A stretch of 64,000 nucleotides of DNA from Porticoccaceae bacterium (GCA_024639885.1 JAHEGD010000014.1:5754-69753), one strand, 5' to 3'. Shown: positions 36,754 to 45,957, numbered from the stretch's first letter. Notes: generated by a model not told the origin, from the letters alone. Program-made: numbers and translations.

Positions 36754-37893
36754 TTACCTCGTCGGTGCCGCGGCGGGGGTCGCCACCAGCGGCAGATAGA
36801 TTGAAAATTCGGTATCGCCGGGCTGTGAGCGGCACTCAATAATGCCGCCGTGGTTCTGCACCAGTGACTGCGCGATGGTCAGCCCCAGGCCACTGCCCTC
36901 GGCGTGGCCGCTAACCATCGGGAAAAAAATTTTTTCGGCGATATCGGCGGCGATACCGGCGCCGTTGTCGAGTACATCAACCCGACACAGGTAGCGGTGC
37001 GGCGTGCCATTGATGGTGTAGTTGCGCTGGATGCGGGTGCGCAGCGTGAGTGTGGCGGCGGGCACCTCGGCGAGCTCGCGGTGGGCGTTGCGGGCAATAT
37101 TCAGTAGCGCCTGGATCAACTGCTCTTTATCGCCTACCAGTGGCGGGATACTCGGGTCGTAGTCGCGCAACAACGCGATCGGCGGGCCGGCCTCGGCCTC
37201 TACTAGCGCAGCGACGCGCTCGGTCACCTCGTGGATGTTTAGCTCGGCCAAGCTCGGTTTGTTGGTTGGCCCGAGCAGCTTGTCGACCAAGTTGCGCAGC
37301 CGGTCGGTCTCGTCGCGGATAATCGTGCAGAGCTCGTCGGCCTCATCGCGGACTGCCGCCGGCAGGTCGCTGGCGGCCAACTCAGCAGCCAGCAGCTGGG
37401 CGGCACCGCGGATACCGCCGAGCGGGTTTTTCACCTCGTGGGCGAGGCCGCGCACCAGTAGCCGCGAAGTGTCATGGGCAGTCAATAGCGCCTCTTCGCG
37501 CTCGATGCGCAAAAACCGGTCGACCGGCTGTAATTCGACCAGCAGCGCCCGGCCGAGCGGCTCGGGGGCGCCATCAAACGGCGACACGGTGTAATCAACT
37601 TGGGTTTGGGCGGCCGCGCCGCGGTGGAGAAACTCGTGACGGCGGGTGACTGGCTGGCCCTGCTCGAGCGCATCGCGCAGCGTGGCGCGGGCCATCTGGT
37701 CATCGGCAAACAGGTCGCTGGCTACCGCCTGCAACAGCCGTGGGCCGCTCAGCTGTAGCAGCGTCTGTGCCGAGGGGTTGGCGTAACAGACCCGCAGGCA
37801 GCTATCGACCACCAACACCGCGGTGTTGAGGCTCTCGAGCACCCGCTGCTCTAGTGGCAGCGCGGCGGAGTGGATAGGGGCGGGTTGGCTCAT
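36754..37893 (-). CDS. ntrB: Nitrogen regulation sensor kinase NtrB (GlnL)
   Basis: Cytosolic PAS-histidine kinase controlled by PII proteins. The 379-residue protein has a PAS domain (about 15-120), the phosphorylated His152 in GLAHEVKNPLGGIRGAAQLL and the ATPase boxes (N-box NIARNAHREL, G-boxes DNGAGIAADIAEKIFFPMVSGHAEGSGLGLTIAQ). No membrane segment is present, as expected. It precedes ntrC with a three-base gap. A sigma-54-type promoter and an NtrC site lie upstream, indicating autoregulation. Confidence 0.96.
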   Translation of the reverse strand: MSQPAPIHSAALPLEQRVLESLNTAVLVVDSCLRVCYANPSAQTLLQLSGPRLLQAVASDLFADDQMARATLRDALEQGQPVTRRHEFLHRGAAAQTQVDYTVSPFDGAPEPLGRALLVELQPVDRFLRIEREEALLTAHDTSRLLVRGLAHEVKNPLGGIRGAAQLLAAELAASDLPAAVRDEADELCTIIRDETDRLRNLVDKLLGPTNKPSLAELNIHEVTERVAALVEAEAGPPIALLRDYDPSIPPLVGDKEQLIQALLNIARNAHRELAEVPAATLTLRTRIQRNYTINGTPHRYLCRVDVLDNGAGIAADIAEKIFFPMVSGHAEGSGLGLTIAQSLVQNHGGIIECRSQPGDTEFSIYLPLVATPAAAPTR

Positions 37894-37967
37894 TGCGGGT
37901 CCGTTGGGTTGGGTGATGCCGTGCGCAGCGGCTACCGTGATCCATTGCTCACTATCGATATGCCACG

Positions 37968-37991
37968 ACTACTGCAATTACTACTGCAATT
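37968..37991 (+). repeat. 12-bp tandem duplication at the ntrBC promoter
   Basis: Two perfect copies of ACTACTGCAATT (37968-37979 and 37980-37991). On the minus strand each copy carries TTGC, the -12 element of a sigma-54 promoter; the upstream copy is correctly spaced from TGGC. Confidence 0.85.
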
Positions 37992-38000
37992 AACAGGCCA
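37986..38000 (-). promoter_or_regulatory. Putative sigma-54 promoter of ntrBC
   Basis: On the minus strand TGGCCT-N5-TTGC gives the invariant GG and GC ten bases apart. The expected start site is near 37974, about 80 bases before ntrB. The TTGC falls in the first copy of the tandem duplication. Confidence 0.5.
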
Positions 38001-38115
38001 ACTTAGCGGTTGGCGCCGCTAGCCGCGTTTTAATGCAATGCTAGCTACTGCGGCGCAGAGGGCGTGGTGGCGGGCCTGGCGCTGGCTGCGATCATAACAG
38101 CCGGCGAGCCAGTTT

Positions 38116-38132
38116 TGCACCACTTTGGTGCG
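38116..38132. promoter_or_regulatory. NtrC binding site upstream of ntrBC
   Basis: TGCACCACTTTGGTGCG matches the NtrC palindrome TGCACC-N5-GGTGCA in all but the last base. Centred near -150 relative to the predicted ntrB start site, an enhancer-like distance. It lies just past the 3' end of the DUF4124 gene. Confidence 0.6.
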
Positions 38133-38137
38133 GGCGG

Positions 38138-38656
38138 CTACGGCGGGGTCGGCAGAGCCGGCAGGTGGTGGCGCTGCACATAGACCACCACCGGCTCGCT
38201 GGCCAGCAGTTGGCGGCCAGCGGCGTTGAGCAGAGCCACTTGCAGGCGCTGTTCACCGCGTTCGGGCAGCGCGATCCAGCAGCTGTTGTCGCTGCGCAGA
38301 AGCGCTACCGGCTGGCCGTTGTGCAGGCACTGGTAGTGCTCGCCGGCCGCCAGTGTGCCGCCGATCTGAGCCTGCACCAGCACGCCGGCAACGGCGTGGC
38401 CGACCGGGCTGCCGCTGGTCGGTGCCGTGATGGTGATATGGCGGGCCCTGTTTGGGTTGCTATCGTTACGCCGTGAACGAACAACAGGGACGGTTGGCAC
38501 AGCGGTGGTATTGAGCGGCGCCAACAGCAGCGGCTGGCCAGCCGGCTGGTCGCTATAGACGGGGCTGCCGGCCGCATCTTGGCTGCGGTAGATTGGCTGC
38601 TCGGCCAGCGCGGCGCTGGCTAGCAGTAGCGTTACAAGCAAGGTGATAGCGCGCAT
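38138..38656 (-). CDS. DUF4124 domain-containing secreted protein
   Basis: A 172-residue periplasmic or secreted protein: signal peptide (about 1-18, ending SAALAEQ), then the DUF4124 pattern IYRSQDAAGSPVYSDQPAGQPLLLAP, a Pro/Arg-rich linker and a C-terminal beta-sandwich-like region (VGHAVAGVLVQAQIGGTLAAGEHYQCLHNGQPV) with two Cys that could pair. Proteins of this family are common beside glnA-ntrBC in gammaproteobacteria; the role is unknown. The upstream part of the frame overlaps the glnA terminator and is not coding. Confidence 0.8.
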   Translation of the reverse strand: MRAITLLVTLLLASAALAEQPIYRSQDAAGSPVYSDQPAGQPLLLAPLNTTAVPTVPVVRSRRNDSNPNRARHITITAPTSGSPVGHAVAGVLVQAQIGGTLAAGEHYQCLHNGQPVALLRSDNSCWIALPERGEQRLQVALLNAAGRQLLASEPVVVYVQRHHLPALPTPP

Positions 38657-38711
38657 ACAGCGAGCATAGTCGCCCTGCGCGGCGCGCGCCAGCGGCACCA
38701 TCTGCCGGGCG

Positions 38712-38746
38712 AAAAAAAACCGCCGCGCCGGGGCGCAGCGGTTTTT
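38712..38746 (-). terminator. Intrinsic terminator of glnA
   Basis: GC-rich hairpin (AAACCGCTGCGCC/GGCGCGGCGGTTT on the minus strand) followed by eight T, about 45 bases after the glnA stop. Confidence 0.88.
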
Positions 38747-38789
38747 AGTGGGCCGGCGGCAGAGAGCCCGCCGGCCGCGTTTAAGCAGC

Positions 38790-40196
38790 TTAAACGCTGT
38801 AGTACATATCGAACTCAACCGGGTGGGTGGTGTGCTCAACACGGTAGACATCTTCCATCTTCAGGTCGATGTAGGCGTCGATCATGTCGTCGGTAAAGAC
38901 GCCACCGGCGGTCAGGAAGCTGCGGTCTGCATCGAGGCACTCGAGTGCTTCGCGCAGGCTGCCAGCCACTTGTGGGATCGCGGCGGCCTCTTCTGCCGGC
39001 AGGTCGTAGAGATCTTTGTCGGCGGCGTCGCCGGGGTGGATCTTGTTGACCACACCGTCAATACCGGCCATCAGCAGCGCGGCAAAGCAGAGGTAGGGGT
39101 TGGCGATCGGGTCGGGGAAGCGCGCTTCGACACGCATCGCCTTCGGTGAAGAGACATAGGGGATGCGGATAGAGGCAGAGCGGTTGCGCGCCGAGTAGGC
39201 GAGCATCACCGGCGCTTCAAAGCCCGGGATTAGGCGCTTGTAGCTGTTGGTACCGGGGTTGGTGAAGGCGTTCAGCGCCTTGGCATGCTTGATGATGCCG
39301 CCGATGTAGTAGAGCGCAGTCTCGCTCAGGCCAGCGTAGCCGTCGCCGGCGAACTGGTTGACGCCATCTTTCCAGAACGAAGAGTGGACGTGCATACCAG
39401 AGCCATTGTCGCCAACGATCGGCTTGGGCATAAAGGTAGCGGTCTTGCCGTAGGCGTGGGCGACGTTGTGAACACAGTACTTGAGCACCTGCACTTCGTC
39501 GGCTTTGCTGACTAGGGTGTTGAACTTAACACCGATCTCGCACTGGCCGGCGTTGGCCACTTCGTGGTGGTGAACTTCGATTTCGAGGCCCATCTGCTCC
39601 ATGGCGGTACACATGGCGGCGCGCAGGTCGTGCAGCGAGTCGACCGGGGGCACCGGGAAGTAGCCGCCTTTAACGCGCGGGCGGTGGCCCATGTTGCCGT
39701 CGGGGTACTCTGCAGCGGTCGCCCAGGCGCCCTCTTCCGAGTTGATTTTGACAAAGGAGCCGGTCATGTCGACGCCCCATTTGATGTCATCAAAGACAAA
39801 GAACTCGGGCTCGGGGCCGAAGAAGGCGGTGTCGCCCAGGCCGGTAGACTGCAGGAAGCCTTCAGCGCGACGCGCAACCGAGCGCGGATCGCGGTCGTAG
39901 CCTTGCATGGTAGAGGGCTCGATGATGTCGCAACGCACGATAATGGTCGACTCGTCGGTGAACGGGTCAACGATCGCGGTGCTGTCGTCGGGCATCAGAA
40001 TCATGTCTGACTCGTTGATGCCTTTCCAGCCGGCAATCGATGAGCCATCGAACATCTGGCCGTTTTCAAAAAATTCGCCATCGACGACTTTAGCGGGAAT
40101 GGTGACGTGCTGCTCTTTACCTTTAAAGTCGGTAAAACGCAGGTCTACCCAGCGCGCTTCAGTCTCTGCGATCAATTTCAGTGTATTTTCGGCCAT
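38790..40196 (-). CDS. glnA: Glutamine synthetase type I
   Basis: Dodecameric enzyme making glutamine from glutamate, ammonia and ATP. The 468-residue protein has [15 protein letters not shown] near the start, the [10 protein letters not shown] loop, the active-site motifs [24 protein letters not shown] and NRSASIRIP, and the adenylylation Tyr (about residue 396) in [20 protein letters not shown], so it should be controlled by GlnE. Expression is probably from the sigma-54 promoter at 40345-40359 with two NtrC sites. A terminator separates it from the DUF4124 gene. Confidence 0.98.
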   Translation of the reverse strand: MAENTLKLIAETEARWVDLRFTDFKGKEQHVTIPAKVVDGEFFENGQMFDGSSIAGWKGINESDMILMPDDSTAIVDPFTDESTIIVRCDIIEPSTMQGYDRDPRSVARRAEGFLQSTGLGDTAFFGPEPEFFVFDDIKWGVDMTGSFVKINSEEGAWATAAEYPDGNMGHRPRVKGGYFPVPPVDSLHDLRAAMCTAMEQMGLEIEVHHHEVANAGQCEIGVKFNTLVSKADEVQVLKYCVHNVAHAYGKTATFMPKPIVGDNGSGMHVHSSFWKDGVNQFAGDGYAGLSETALYYIGGIIKHAKALNAFTNPGTNSYKRLIPGFEAPVMLAYSARNRSASIRIPYVSSPKAMRVEARFPDPIANPYLCFAALLMAGIDGVVNKIHPGDAADKDLYDLPAEEAAAIPQVAGSLREALECLDADRSFLTAGGVFTDDMIDAYIDLKMEDVYRVEHTTHPVEFDMYYSV

Positions 40197-40344
40197 GCCT
40201 TCCTCCAGTGTAACGATTGCTATTGGGTTAATTGGTCGTCGCCAATGGCTCTGCCGTCGGCGGTTTATTGCTCACCGGGTGCCCCGGTGGTGTAAACGCT
40301 GCTCCAGCAGCCGCCAACTGGCCGCTACCGTTATTAGATTCTTT

Positions 40345-40359
40345 GCAAATGCCGTGCCA
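40345..40359 (-). promoter_or_regulatory. Sigma-54 promoter of glnA
   Basis: On the minus strand TGGCACGGCATTTGCAAA contains a perfect TGGCAC-N5-TTGC. The start site should be near 40333, giving a leader of about 137 bases. Serves RpoN and NtrC, both encoded in this window. Confidence 0.85.
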
Positions 40360-40421
40360 ACTGCCAGTAGCCGCCCATGTAGGCAGTTGGCTGCTCACTT
40401 GTCCAGCCGCATCCGGCAATT

Positions 40422-40438
40422 TGCACACTATTGGTGCG
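40422..40438. promoter_or_regulatory. NtrC binding site 1 of glnA
   Basis: TGCACACTATTGGTGCG, an NtrC palindrome with one mismatch in each arm, centred near -97 from the predicted start site. Confidence 0.7.
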
Positions 40439-40452
40439 CACCCTGCCGAAAA

Positions 40453-40469
40453 AGCACCAACCTGGTGCA
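40453..40469. promoter_or_regulatory. NtrC binding site 2 of glnA
   Basis: AGCACCAACCTGGTGCA carries the perfect core GCACC-N5-GGTGC. Its centre is 31 bp from site 1, three helical turns, close to the 32-bp spacing of the two strong sites at E. coli glnAp2. Confidence 0.75.
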
Positions 40470-40663
40470 CCGTCAGCGACTGGCCGCCAACGAGTGAATA
40501 AGGCGGCTATCATGCCGACCGCGCGCCGATTTGTCACTCTCACTGTTTGACCGCCAGCGCCAGCGGCGCGTACCAACATGTCCGAAAAAACGCAAATAGT
40601 TGCTGTGGCAGGGGCGCTATTCACCTATAATCGCGCCTTTTTACGCGACCCGAGCCCCCTCCC

Positions 40664-42493
40664 ATGTCTAGCCATTCCTCGATTGACAAGTTACGCAACA
40701 TCGCCATTATCGCCCACGTTGACCACGGTAAAACCACCCTGGTAGACAAACTGCTGCAGCAGTCCGGCACCCTTGACCGCAAGAATATGACCACCGAACG
40801 GATCATGGACTCGAACGACCAAGAGCGCGAGCGCGGCATTACTATCCTGGCGAAAAATACTGCAATCACCTGGAACGACTACCGTATCAATATCGTCGAC
40901 ACCCCCGGCCACGCCGACTTTGGCGGTGAGGTAGAGCGCGTGCTGTCGATGGTCGACTCGGTACTGCTGCTGGTCGACGCGGTTGATGGGCCGATGCCGC
41001 AGACCCGCTTTGTCACCCAAAAAGCTTTCGAGAAAGGCTTGAATCCAATTTTGGTGGTTAACAAGGTCGACCGCCCCGGCGCGCGCCCGCACTGGGTGAT
41101 GGACCAGGTTTTCGATCTCTTTGACCGCCTCGGCGCGACCGATGAGCAGCTCGATTTCCCGGTTATCTACGCCTCGGCGCTGAACGGCATCGCCGGCCTA
41201 GAGCACGACCAACTGGCCGATGACATGACCCCGCTGCTAGAGATGATTGTCGATAAAGTGTCGTCACCGGCGGTCGACTTAGACGGCCCGCTGCAGATGC
41301 AGATCAGCGCCCTGGACTACAACAGCTACGTCGGCGTCATCGGCGTTGGCCGCGTTAAGCGCGGCAAGATCGCCCCCAACGAGCAGGTGGTCGTGGTCGG
41401 TGCCGATGGCAAAACCCGCAAGGGCCGCGTGCTGCAGGTAATGGGTTACCAAGGGCTGGAGCGCGTCGACGTGACCAGCGCACAAGCCGGCGACATCATC
41501 TGTATTACCGGCGTCGACAAGCTTAATATCTCCGACACGATCTGCGCAGTTGACGCCCCTGAGGCGCTGCCGGCACTGACCGTTGACGAGCCGACCGTGA
41601 GCATGACCTTCCAGGTCAACGACTCGCCGTTCTCGGGCAAAGAGGGCAAGTACATCACCTCGCGCAATATCCGCGACCGGCTCGATCAGGAGCTGATCCA
41701 CAACGTCGCACTGCGCGTAGTGCAGGGCGACAGCCCAGACAAGTTTGTGGTCTCTGGGCGCGGCGAGCTGCACCTGTCAGTACTGATCGAGAATATGCGC
41801 CGCGAAGGCTTTGAGCTGGGCGTATCGCGCCCCGAAGTGATCCAGAAAGAGATCGATGGCGAGATCCACGAGCCTTTCGAGCAGATCGTCATCGACGTTG
41901 AAGAGCAGCACCAGGGCTCGGTGATGGAAGAGATGGGGCTGCGCAAAGCCGACATGACCAACATGGAGCCGGATGGCAAGGGCCGCGTTAAGCTCGAGTT
42001 TATGGCGCCATCGCGCGGCATGATCGGCTTCCGCTCGCACTTCCTGACTATGACTAGCGGCTCGGGCATCATGACCAGCATTTTTGACCACTACGGCCCG
42101 GCCAAAGCCGGCGAGCTGGCTGGCCGCCAGAACGGCGTACTGGTCAGTATGGCCACCGGCAAGGCGCTCGCTTACGCGCTGTTTAACCTGCAGGACCGCG
42201 GCCGTCTGTTCCTCGGCCACGGCGCCGAGATCTACGAAGGCCAAGTGATCGGCATTCACTCGCGCAGCAACGACCTGCCGGTTAACCCGACCAAGGCCAA
42301 GCAGCTCAACAACATCCGCGCCGCCGGCACCGATGAGAACCTGATCCTGGTACCGCGCATCAAGCACACTTTGGAGCAGGCGCTCGAGTTTATCCAAGAC
42401 GACGAGCTGGTAGAGGTGACGCCGGAGTCGATTCGCATCCGCAAAAAGCTGCTCAAAGAGAACGAGCGCAAGCGCTCAGGCAGCAAAGCTTAA
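40664..42493 (+). CDS. typA: Ribosome-associated GTPase TypA/BipA
   Basis: Translational GTPase needed for 50S assembly and growth under stress and cold. The 609-residue protein has the G1 motif [16 protein letters not shown]2 around [14 protein letters not shown]3 [16 protein letters not shown]4 [10 protein letters not shown], then EF-G-like domains II, III and V and the TypA-specific C-terminal domain ([22 protein letters not shown]). It is single, flanked by its own promoter and a strong terminator. Confidence 0.97.
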   Translation: MSSHSSIDKLRNIAIIAHVDHGKTTLVDKLLQQSGTLDRKNMTTERIMDSNDQERERGITILAKNTAITWNDYRINIVDTPGHADFGGEVERVLSMVDSVLLLVDAVDGPMPQTRFVTQKAFEKGLNPILVVNKVDRPGARPHWVMDQVFDLFDRLGATDEQLDFPVIYASALNGIAGLEHDQLADDMTPLLEMIVDKVSSPAVDLDGPLQMQISALDYNSYVGVIGVGRVKRGKIAPNEQVVVVGADGKTRKGRVLQVMGYQGLERVDVTSAQAGDIICITGVDKLNISDTICAVDAPEALPALTVDEPTVSMTFQVNDSPFSGKEGKYITSRNIRDRLDQELIHNVALRVVQGDSPDKFVVSGRGELHLSVLIENMRREGFELGVSRPEVIQKEIDGEIHEPFEQIVIDVEEQHQGSVMEEMGLRKADMTNMEPDGKGRVKLEFMAPSRGMIGFRSHFLTMTSGSGIMTSIFDHYGPAKAGELAGRQNGVLVSMATGKALAYALFNLQDRGRLFLGHGAEIYEGQVIGIHSRSNDLPVNPTKAKQLNNIRAAGTDENLILVPRIKHTLEQALEFIQDDELVEVTPESIRIRKKLLKENERKRSGSKA

Positions 42494-42535
42494 GCCACTT
42501 TTGCCCAGCTACCTGCCGGGCAACTGCTAGGCTTC

Positions 42536-42575
42536 AAAAAGCCCGGATCGCGCACTGCGCGCTCCGGGCTTTTTT
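42536..42575 (+). terminator. Intrinsic terminator of typA
   Basis: AAAAGCCCGGA/TCCGGGCTTTTTT hairpin with an additional GC inner stem and a run of six T, about 42 bases after the stop. Confidence 0.9.
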
Positions 42576-42647
42576 GTCGTGCCAGCGCAGGTTAGCGCCA
42601 CCTTGCAGTCAGACTCAGGCTGGCTTAACGGTAGCCGATGTTCCAGA

Positions 42648-42953
42648 TCACGCGCTGCGCGCCACAGCATGAAGCTGAATGCCAAGCGCCGCCAAGACCT
42701 TAACCACGGTGTCAAATTGGGGTTTGGCACCGGGACGCAATGCTTTGTAGAGGCTTTCGCGGCCCAGCCCCGACGACTCAGCAATCTTGGTCATGCCGCT
42801 ACTTTTTGCCACATGCCCGATCGCACTCAGTAGCTCGTCACTGTCACCGTCAGCCAACACCGCCGACAGGTACTCGGCGATATCCTCAGCTGTGCGTAAC
42901 TGGTCGGCCATCTCGAATTGAGTAAGCGTCTCCAGCGCAATCGTTGTCTCCAT
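42648..42953 (-). CDS. HigA-like antitoxin (addiction-module antidote, XRE type)
   Basis: A 101-residue protein with the family start TQFEMADQLRTAEDIAEYLSAVLADGD and a helix-turn-helix (GMTKIAESSGLGRESLYKALRPGAKPQFDTVVKVLAALG) typical of the antidote family paired with RelE-like killers. The frame is open to 43079 but the start is at 42953, where the ATG overlaps the toxin's TGA by one base (TGATG). Toxin-first order is the HigBA arrangement. Confidence 0.85.
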   Translation of the reverse strand: METTIALETLTQFEMADQLRTAEDIAEYLSAVLADGDSDELLSAIGHVAKSSGMTKIAESSGLGRESLYKALRPGAKPQFDTVVKVLAALGIQLHAVARSA

Positions 42954-43252
42954 CAGGTACCTCCAATCTGTTGCGCTATTCGCCGCGCTTTGCGGATATC
43001 TTGGCGCTGCGTAGATTTGTCTCCGCCAACCACCATTACAATTGTGGCGGGCGCTCTGGATAGGTAATACATGCGCCAACCGGGGCCGAAGAATTCGCGC
43101 ATCTCATAGACACCATCGCCAACTGCTACCACGTCTCCAAGCAGACCGCGGATCGCCTTTTCAAGTCGTCGCGCCAATCGCATACGGGTCCTAGTATCAT
43201 TCAAGCGGCCCAGCCACTCAGAAAACGCGGTGGTCATCAGCACTTTGTACAC
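42953..43252 (-). CDS. RelE/HigB-like toxin
   Basis: A 99-residue RelE/ParE-superfamily protein, probably a ribosome-dependent mRNA interferase. Recognisable features are FSEWLGRLNDTRTRMRLARRLEKAIRGLLGD, VYEMREFFGPGWRMYYL and VMVVGGDKSTQRQDIRKAR. The start is a GTG at 43252 giving MYKVLMTTAF, which supplies the first strand; an ATG five codons in is possible. A palindromic operator lies 12 bases upstream. Confidence 0.85.
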   Translation of the reverse strand: MYKVLMTTAFSEWLGRLNDTRTRMRLARRLEKAIRGLLGDVVAVGDGVYEMREFFGPGWRMYYLSRAPATIVMVVGGDKSTQRQDIRKARRIAQQIGGT

Positions 43253-43263
43253 ACTAACACCCT

Positions 43264-43281
43264 TGTATCCTTTAGGATACA
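43264..43281. promoter_or_regulatory. Palindromic operator of the higBA-like module
   Basis: TGTATCCTTTAGGATACA is an 18-bp inverted repeat (8-bp arms, two-base centre), placed just before the toxin gene where autoregulatory binding by the antitoxin would be expected. Confidence 0.6.
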
Positions 43282-43332
43282 GCTATTGTCGACTCACTCT
43301 CCTAGTTATAGCCGATCCGCTCTGTTTTGTGC

Positions 43333-43914
43333 TCAATCGCTATGGGGGTAACAGTGGCAGCTGGTTAAGTGATCGTTCACTACGCCCATTGACTGCAGAT
43401 AGGCGTAGCAGATAGTTGAGCCAAAAAAATTAAAGCCGCGTTTTTTCATCGCCTTGCTGATGGTGTCAGAGAGCTCGGTGGTGGCTGGGATATCGGCGTG
43501 GCGGGCGTAGCGGTTGAGCCGCGGTTGGCCGTCGACATAGCCCCATAAATAATTAGAGAAGCTGCCGTAGTCGGCCTGCACCGCCAAAAAGCAGCGCGCG
43601 TTGTTGATCGCCGACTCGATCTTTTTGCGGTTGCGGATTATGCCGCTGTCAGCCAACAACCGAGCGATATCCGTCTCGCCGTAAGCGGCGATGCGGGCCG
43701 GGTCAAACCCCTCGAAGGCGCGCCGGTAACCGTCGCGGCGGCGCAGGATGGTGATCCACGACAGCCCGGCCTGGGCGCCCTCAAGAATTAAGTACTCAAA
43801 CAGCGTTGCGTCATCGTAGCTCGGCACCCCCCACTCGGTGTCGTGGTAGTGCTGGTAGAGCGGATCGTCGCCGCACCAGTCGCAGCGCTTGATGGGAGTG
43901 GTTGGGCTGGCCAT
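43333..43914 (-). CDS. tag: DNA-3-methyladenine glycosylase I (Tag)
   Basis: Base-excision enzyme removing 3-methyladenine. The 193-residue protein has CDWCGDDPLYQHYHDTEWGVP near the start, AGLSWITILRRRDGYRRAF in the helix-hairpin-helix region and the zinc-binding C-terminal end (VNDHLTSCHCY). All expected zinc ligands (two Cys/His pairs at the ends) are present. It is divergent from rimO. Confidence 0.95.
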   Translation of the reverse strand: MASPTTPIKRCDWCGDDPLYQHYHDTEWGVPSYDDATLFEYLILEGAQAGLSWITILRRRDGYRRAFEGFDPARIAAYGETDIARLLADSGIIRNRKKIESAINNARCFLAVQADYGSFSNYLWGYVDGQPRLNRYARHADIPATTELSDTISKAMKKRGFNFFGSTICYAYLQSMGVVNDHLTSCHCYPHSD

Positions 43915-44033
43915 AGCGTGCTCACAGCAGATTAACGGGCAGACAGTCTGACCCGTTTTAGCGGCCGCATCAATGCGCCGGCGCGGTTGTTACGCCGCGT
44001 TGATTGGCCGACAATAGCGGCCTGCCACTACCG

Positions 44034-44043
44034 CCCCCCCCCC
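44034..44043 (+). repeat. Ten-base C homopolymer before rimO
   Basis: A run of ten C ends 16 bases before the rimO ATG, just upstream of the position of its ribosome binding site (GAGTGAG). Confidence 0.9.
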
Positions 44044-44059
44044 GAGTGAGATAAAACCG

Positions 44060-45397
44060 ATGAGCCAGCCCGCCGATACCGCCACACCGCCCGCCAAAAA
44101 GGTCGGCATGATCAGCCTCGGCTGCCCCAAGGCACTGGTCGACTCCGAACGGATTCTCACCCAGCTGCGCATGGAGGGCTACCAGATATCGCCCAGCTAC
44201 GACGACGCCGATGTCGTGGTGGTCAACACCTGCGGGTTTATCGACAGCGCCAAACAGGAGTCGCTGGACGCCATTGGCGAGGCGCTAAAAGAGAACGGCA
44301 AGGTGATTGTGACCGGCTGTATGGGTGGCGACGAGCAGCAGATCCGCGCCGTCCACCCGGATGTCTTGGCGGTATCTGGCGCCCACCAGTACGAGCAGGT
44401 GATGGACGCTGTGCACCACTACGCGCCAGCTAGCCAACTGCACGACCCCTACCTCGACTTGGTACCGCCACAGGGCATTAAACTGACCCCGCGCCACTAC
44501 GCCTATTTAAAGATATCGGAGGGCTGCAACCACCGCTGCAGCTTCTGCATTATCCCGTCGCTGCGCGGCGACCTGGTCAGCCGGCCAATCGGCGATGTAC
44601 TCGACGAGGCCGAGCGACTGGTCAATGCCGGCACTAAAGAGCTACTGGTGATATCGCAAGACACCAGCGCCTACGGCATCGACACCAAGTTTAGGACCGG
44701 TTTCTGGCAGGGACGGCCGGTTAAAACCCATATGCAGCAGCTCTGTGAGCAGCTTGGCGAGCTCGGCGCTTGGGTGCGACTGCACTACGTTTACCCCTAT
44801 CCGCATGTCGATAACCTGATGCCGCTGATGGCCGACGGCAAAATACTGCCCTATCTCGATATCCCCTTCCAGCACGCCCACCCCGAGGTACTGCGCGCTA
44901 TGAAGCGCCCCGCCAACGAAGAAAAAGTGCTCGAACGGATTCACCGCTGGCGCCGCGAAGTACCCGATATGACCCTGCGCAGTACCTTTATTGTCGGCTT
45001 CCCCGGCGAGACCGAGGCACAGTTTGACTACCTGCTCGACTGGCTGCGCGAGGCGCAGCTCGACCGAGTCGGCTGCTTTAAATACGAGGCGGTCGACGGC
45101 GCCCCCGCCAACACAATCGCCAACCCAGTCGACGAAGCCGTTAAGCAGGAGCGCTGGGAGCGGTTTATGGCGGTCCAGCAAGAGATCAGTGCCGCCCGCC
45201 TGCAAGCCAAGGTCGGCCGCACCATTGACGTACTGATCGACAGCGTTGATGAGGACGGCGCAGTCGGCCGCAGCAGTGCCGACGCACCGGAAATTGACGG
45301 CAACGTCTATCTCGATGGCCGCACTGATTTAGCGGTCGGCAGTATCGTCAAGGCCACCGTCACTGCCGCTGATGAGTACGATTTATGGGCCGACTAA
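44060..45397 (+). CDS. rimO: Ribosomal protein S12 methylthiotransferase RimO
   Basis: Radical-SAM enzyme that methylthiolates Asp88 of ribosomal protein S12. The 445-residue protein has the three N-terminal cluster cysteines (Cys22, Cys58, Cys87), the radical-SAM motif C-x3-C-x2-C (Cys156, Cys160, Cys163) in [14 protein letters not shown] and a C-terminal TRAM domain (from about 375). [21 protein letters not shown] and [19 protein letters not shown] are typical of RimO rather than MiaB. A bidirectional terminator follows. Confidence 0.96.
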   Translation: MSQPADTATPPAKKVGMISLGCPKALVDSERILTQLRMEGYQISPSYDDADVVVVNTCGFIDSAKQESLDAIGEALKENGKVIVTGCMGGDEQQIRAVHPDVLAVSGAHQYEQVMDAVHHYAPASQLHDPYLDLVPPQGIKLTPRHYAYLKISEGCNHRCSFCIIPSLRGDLVSRPIGDVLDEAERLVNAGTKELLVISQDTSAYGIDTKFRTGFWQGRPVKTHMQQLCEQLGELGAWVRLHYVYPYPHVDNLMPLMADGKILPYLDIPFQHAHPEVLRAMKRPANEEKVLERIHRWRREVPDMTLRSTFIVGFPGETEAQFDYLLDWLREAQLDRVGCFKYEAVDGAPANTIANPVDEAVKQERWERFMAVQQEISAARLQAKVGRTIDVLIDSVDEDGAVGRSSADAPEIDGNVYLDGRTDLAVGSIVKATVTAADEYDLWAD

Positions 45398-45425
45398 CGG
45401 TTGGTAGACCCCAATTCGCAGAGAT

Positions 45426-45456
45426 AAAAAAAGGGCCTCATCCGAGGCCCTTTTTT
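45426..45456. terminator. Bidirectional terminator between rimO and slyD
   Basis: AAGGGCCTC/GAGGCCCTT hairpin with a four-base loop, flanked by A7 and T6, serving both convergent genes. Confidence 0.9.
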
Positions 45457-45471
45457 GTAACGGCTAACCGC

Positions 45472-45957
45472 TTAGTGGTGGTGACCACCCGGGCCGTGGA
45501 CGTGGCCGTGCTCAAGCTCTTCTGCTGAGGCTTCGCGGACATCGGTAATCTCAACATCAAAGTTGAGTGTCTTGCCGGCCAGCGGGTGGTTGCCGTCGAC
45601 AGTAACAGTGGTCTCGGTAACCGCGGTAACGGTGACCGGCACAGCGCCGCCCTGTTCGGTTTGGGCTTCAAACTGCATACCCACTTCGACGCTCTCAACG
45701 CCTTGGAAGGCCTCTTTAGGCACTTCTTGGATCATCTCTGGCAGGGTCTCGCCATAGCCTTCGGCGGGGGCGACGGTCACTTGCATCTTGTCGCCAACGG
45801 CTTTGCCGAGCAGCTCTTTCTCAAGGCCGGGGATAATATTGCCGGCACCGTGCAGATAGGCCAAGGGCTCTTTGCCGGCCGATGAATCGATGGTGGTGCC
45901 TTGCTCGTCGGTCAAGGTGTAGTGGAACGCGACAACGCTGTTTTCGGTAATAGCCAT
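45472..45957 (-). CDS. slyD: FKBP-type peptidyl-prolyl isomerase SlyD
   Basis: Chaperone/prolyl isomerase that also binds nickel. The 161-residue protein has the FKBP pattern VVAFHYTLTDEQGTTIDSS, PLAYLHGAGNIIPGLEKELLGK, the insert-in-flap domain (about 70-125), NHPLAGKTLNFDVEI and a short metal-binding tail with several His (HGHVHGPGGHHH). The tail is much shorter and less Cys-rich than in E. coli SlyD. Divergent from phoB. Confidence 0.93.
   Translation of the reverse strand: MAITENSVVAFHYTLTDEQGTTIDSSAGKEPLAYLHGAGNIIPGLEKELLGKAVGDKMQVTVAPAEGYGETLPEMIQEVPKEAFQGVESVEVGMQFEAQTEQGGAVPVTVTAVTETTVTVDGNHPLAGKTLNFDVEITDVREASAEELEHGHVHGPGGHHH

Larger units (their letters stand above)
40197..40663. 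other. Divergent glnA/typA intergenic region
   Basis: A 467-bp stretch without a credible gene. It holds the glnA sigma-54 promoter and two NtrC sites. A perfect -10 TATAAT for typA lies at 40626-40631 (33 bases before the ATG), with a weak TTGCTG at 40600-40605 at a long 20-bp spacing. Short open frames here lack ribosome binding sites and family resemblance. Confidence 0.7.

Noticed and set aside
37968..37991. Start of a CRISPR or longer repeat array
   Set aside because: Only two contiguous 12-bp units without spacers; a simple tandem duplication.
40270..40300. Third NtrC-like site (GGTGCCCCGGTGG region)
   Set aside because: Arms do not form the TGCACC/GGTGCA palindrome, and the site lies downstream of the predicted glnA start site.
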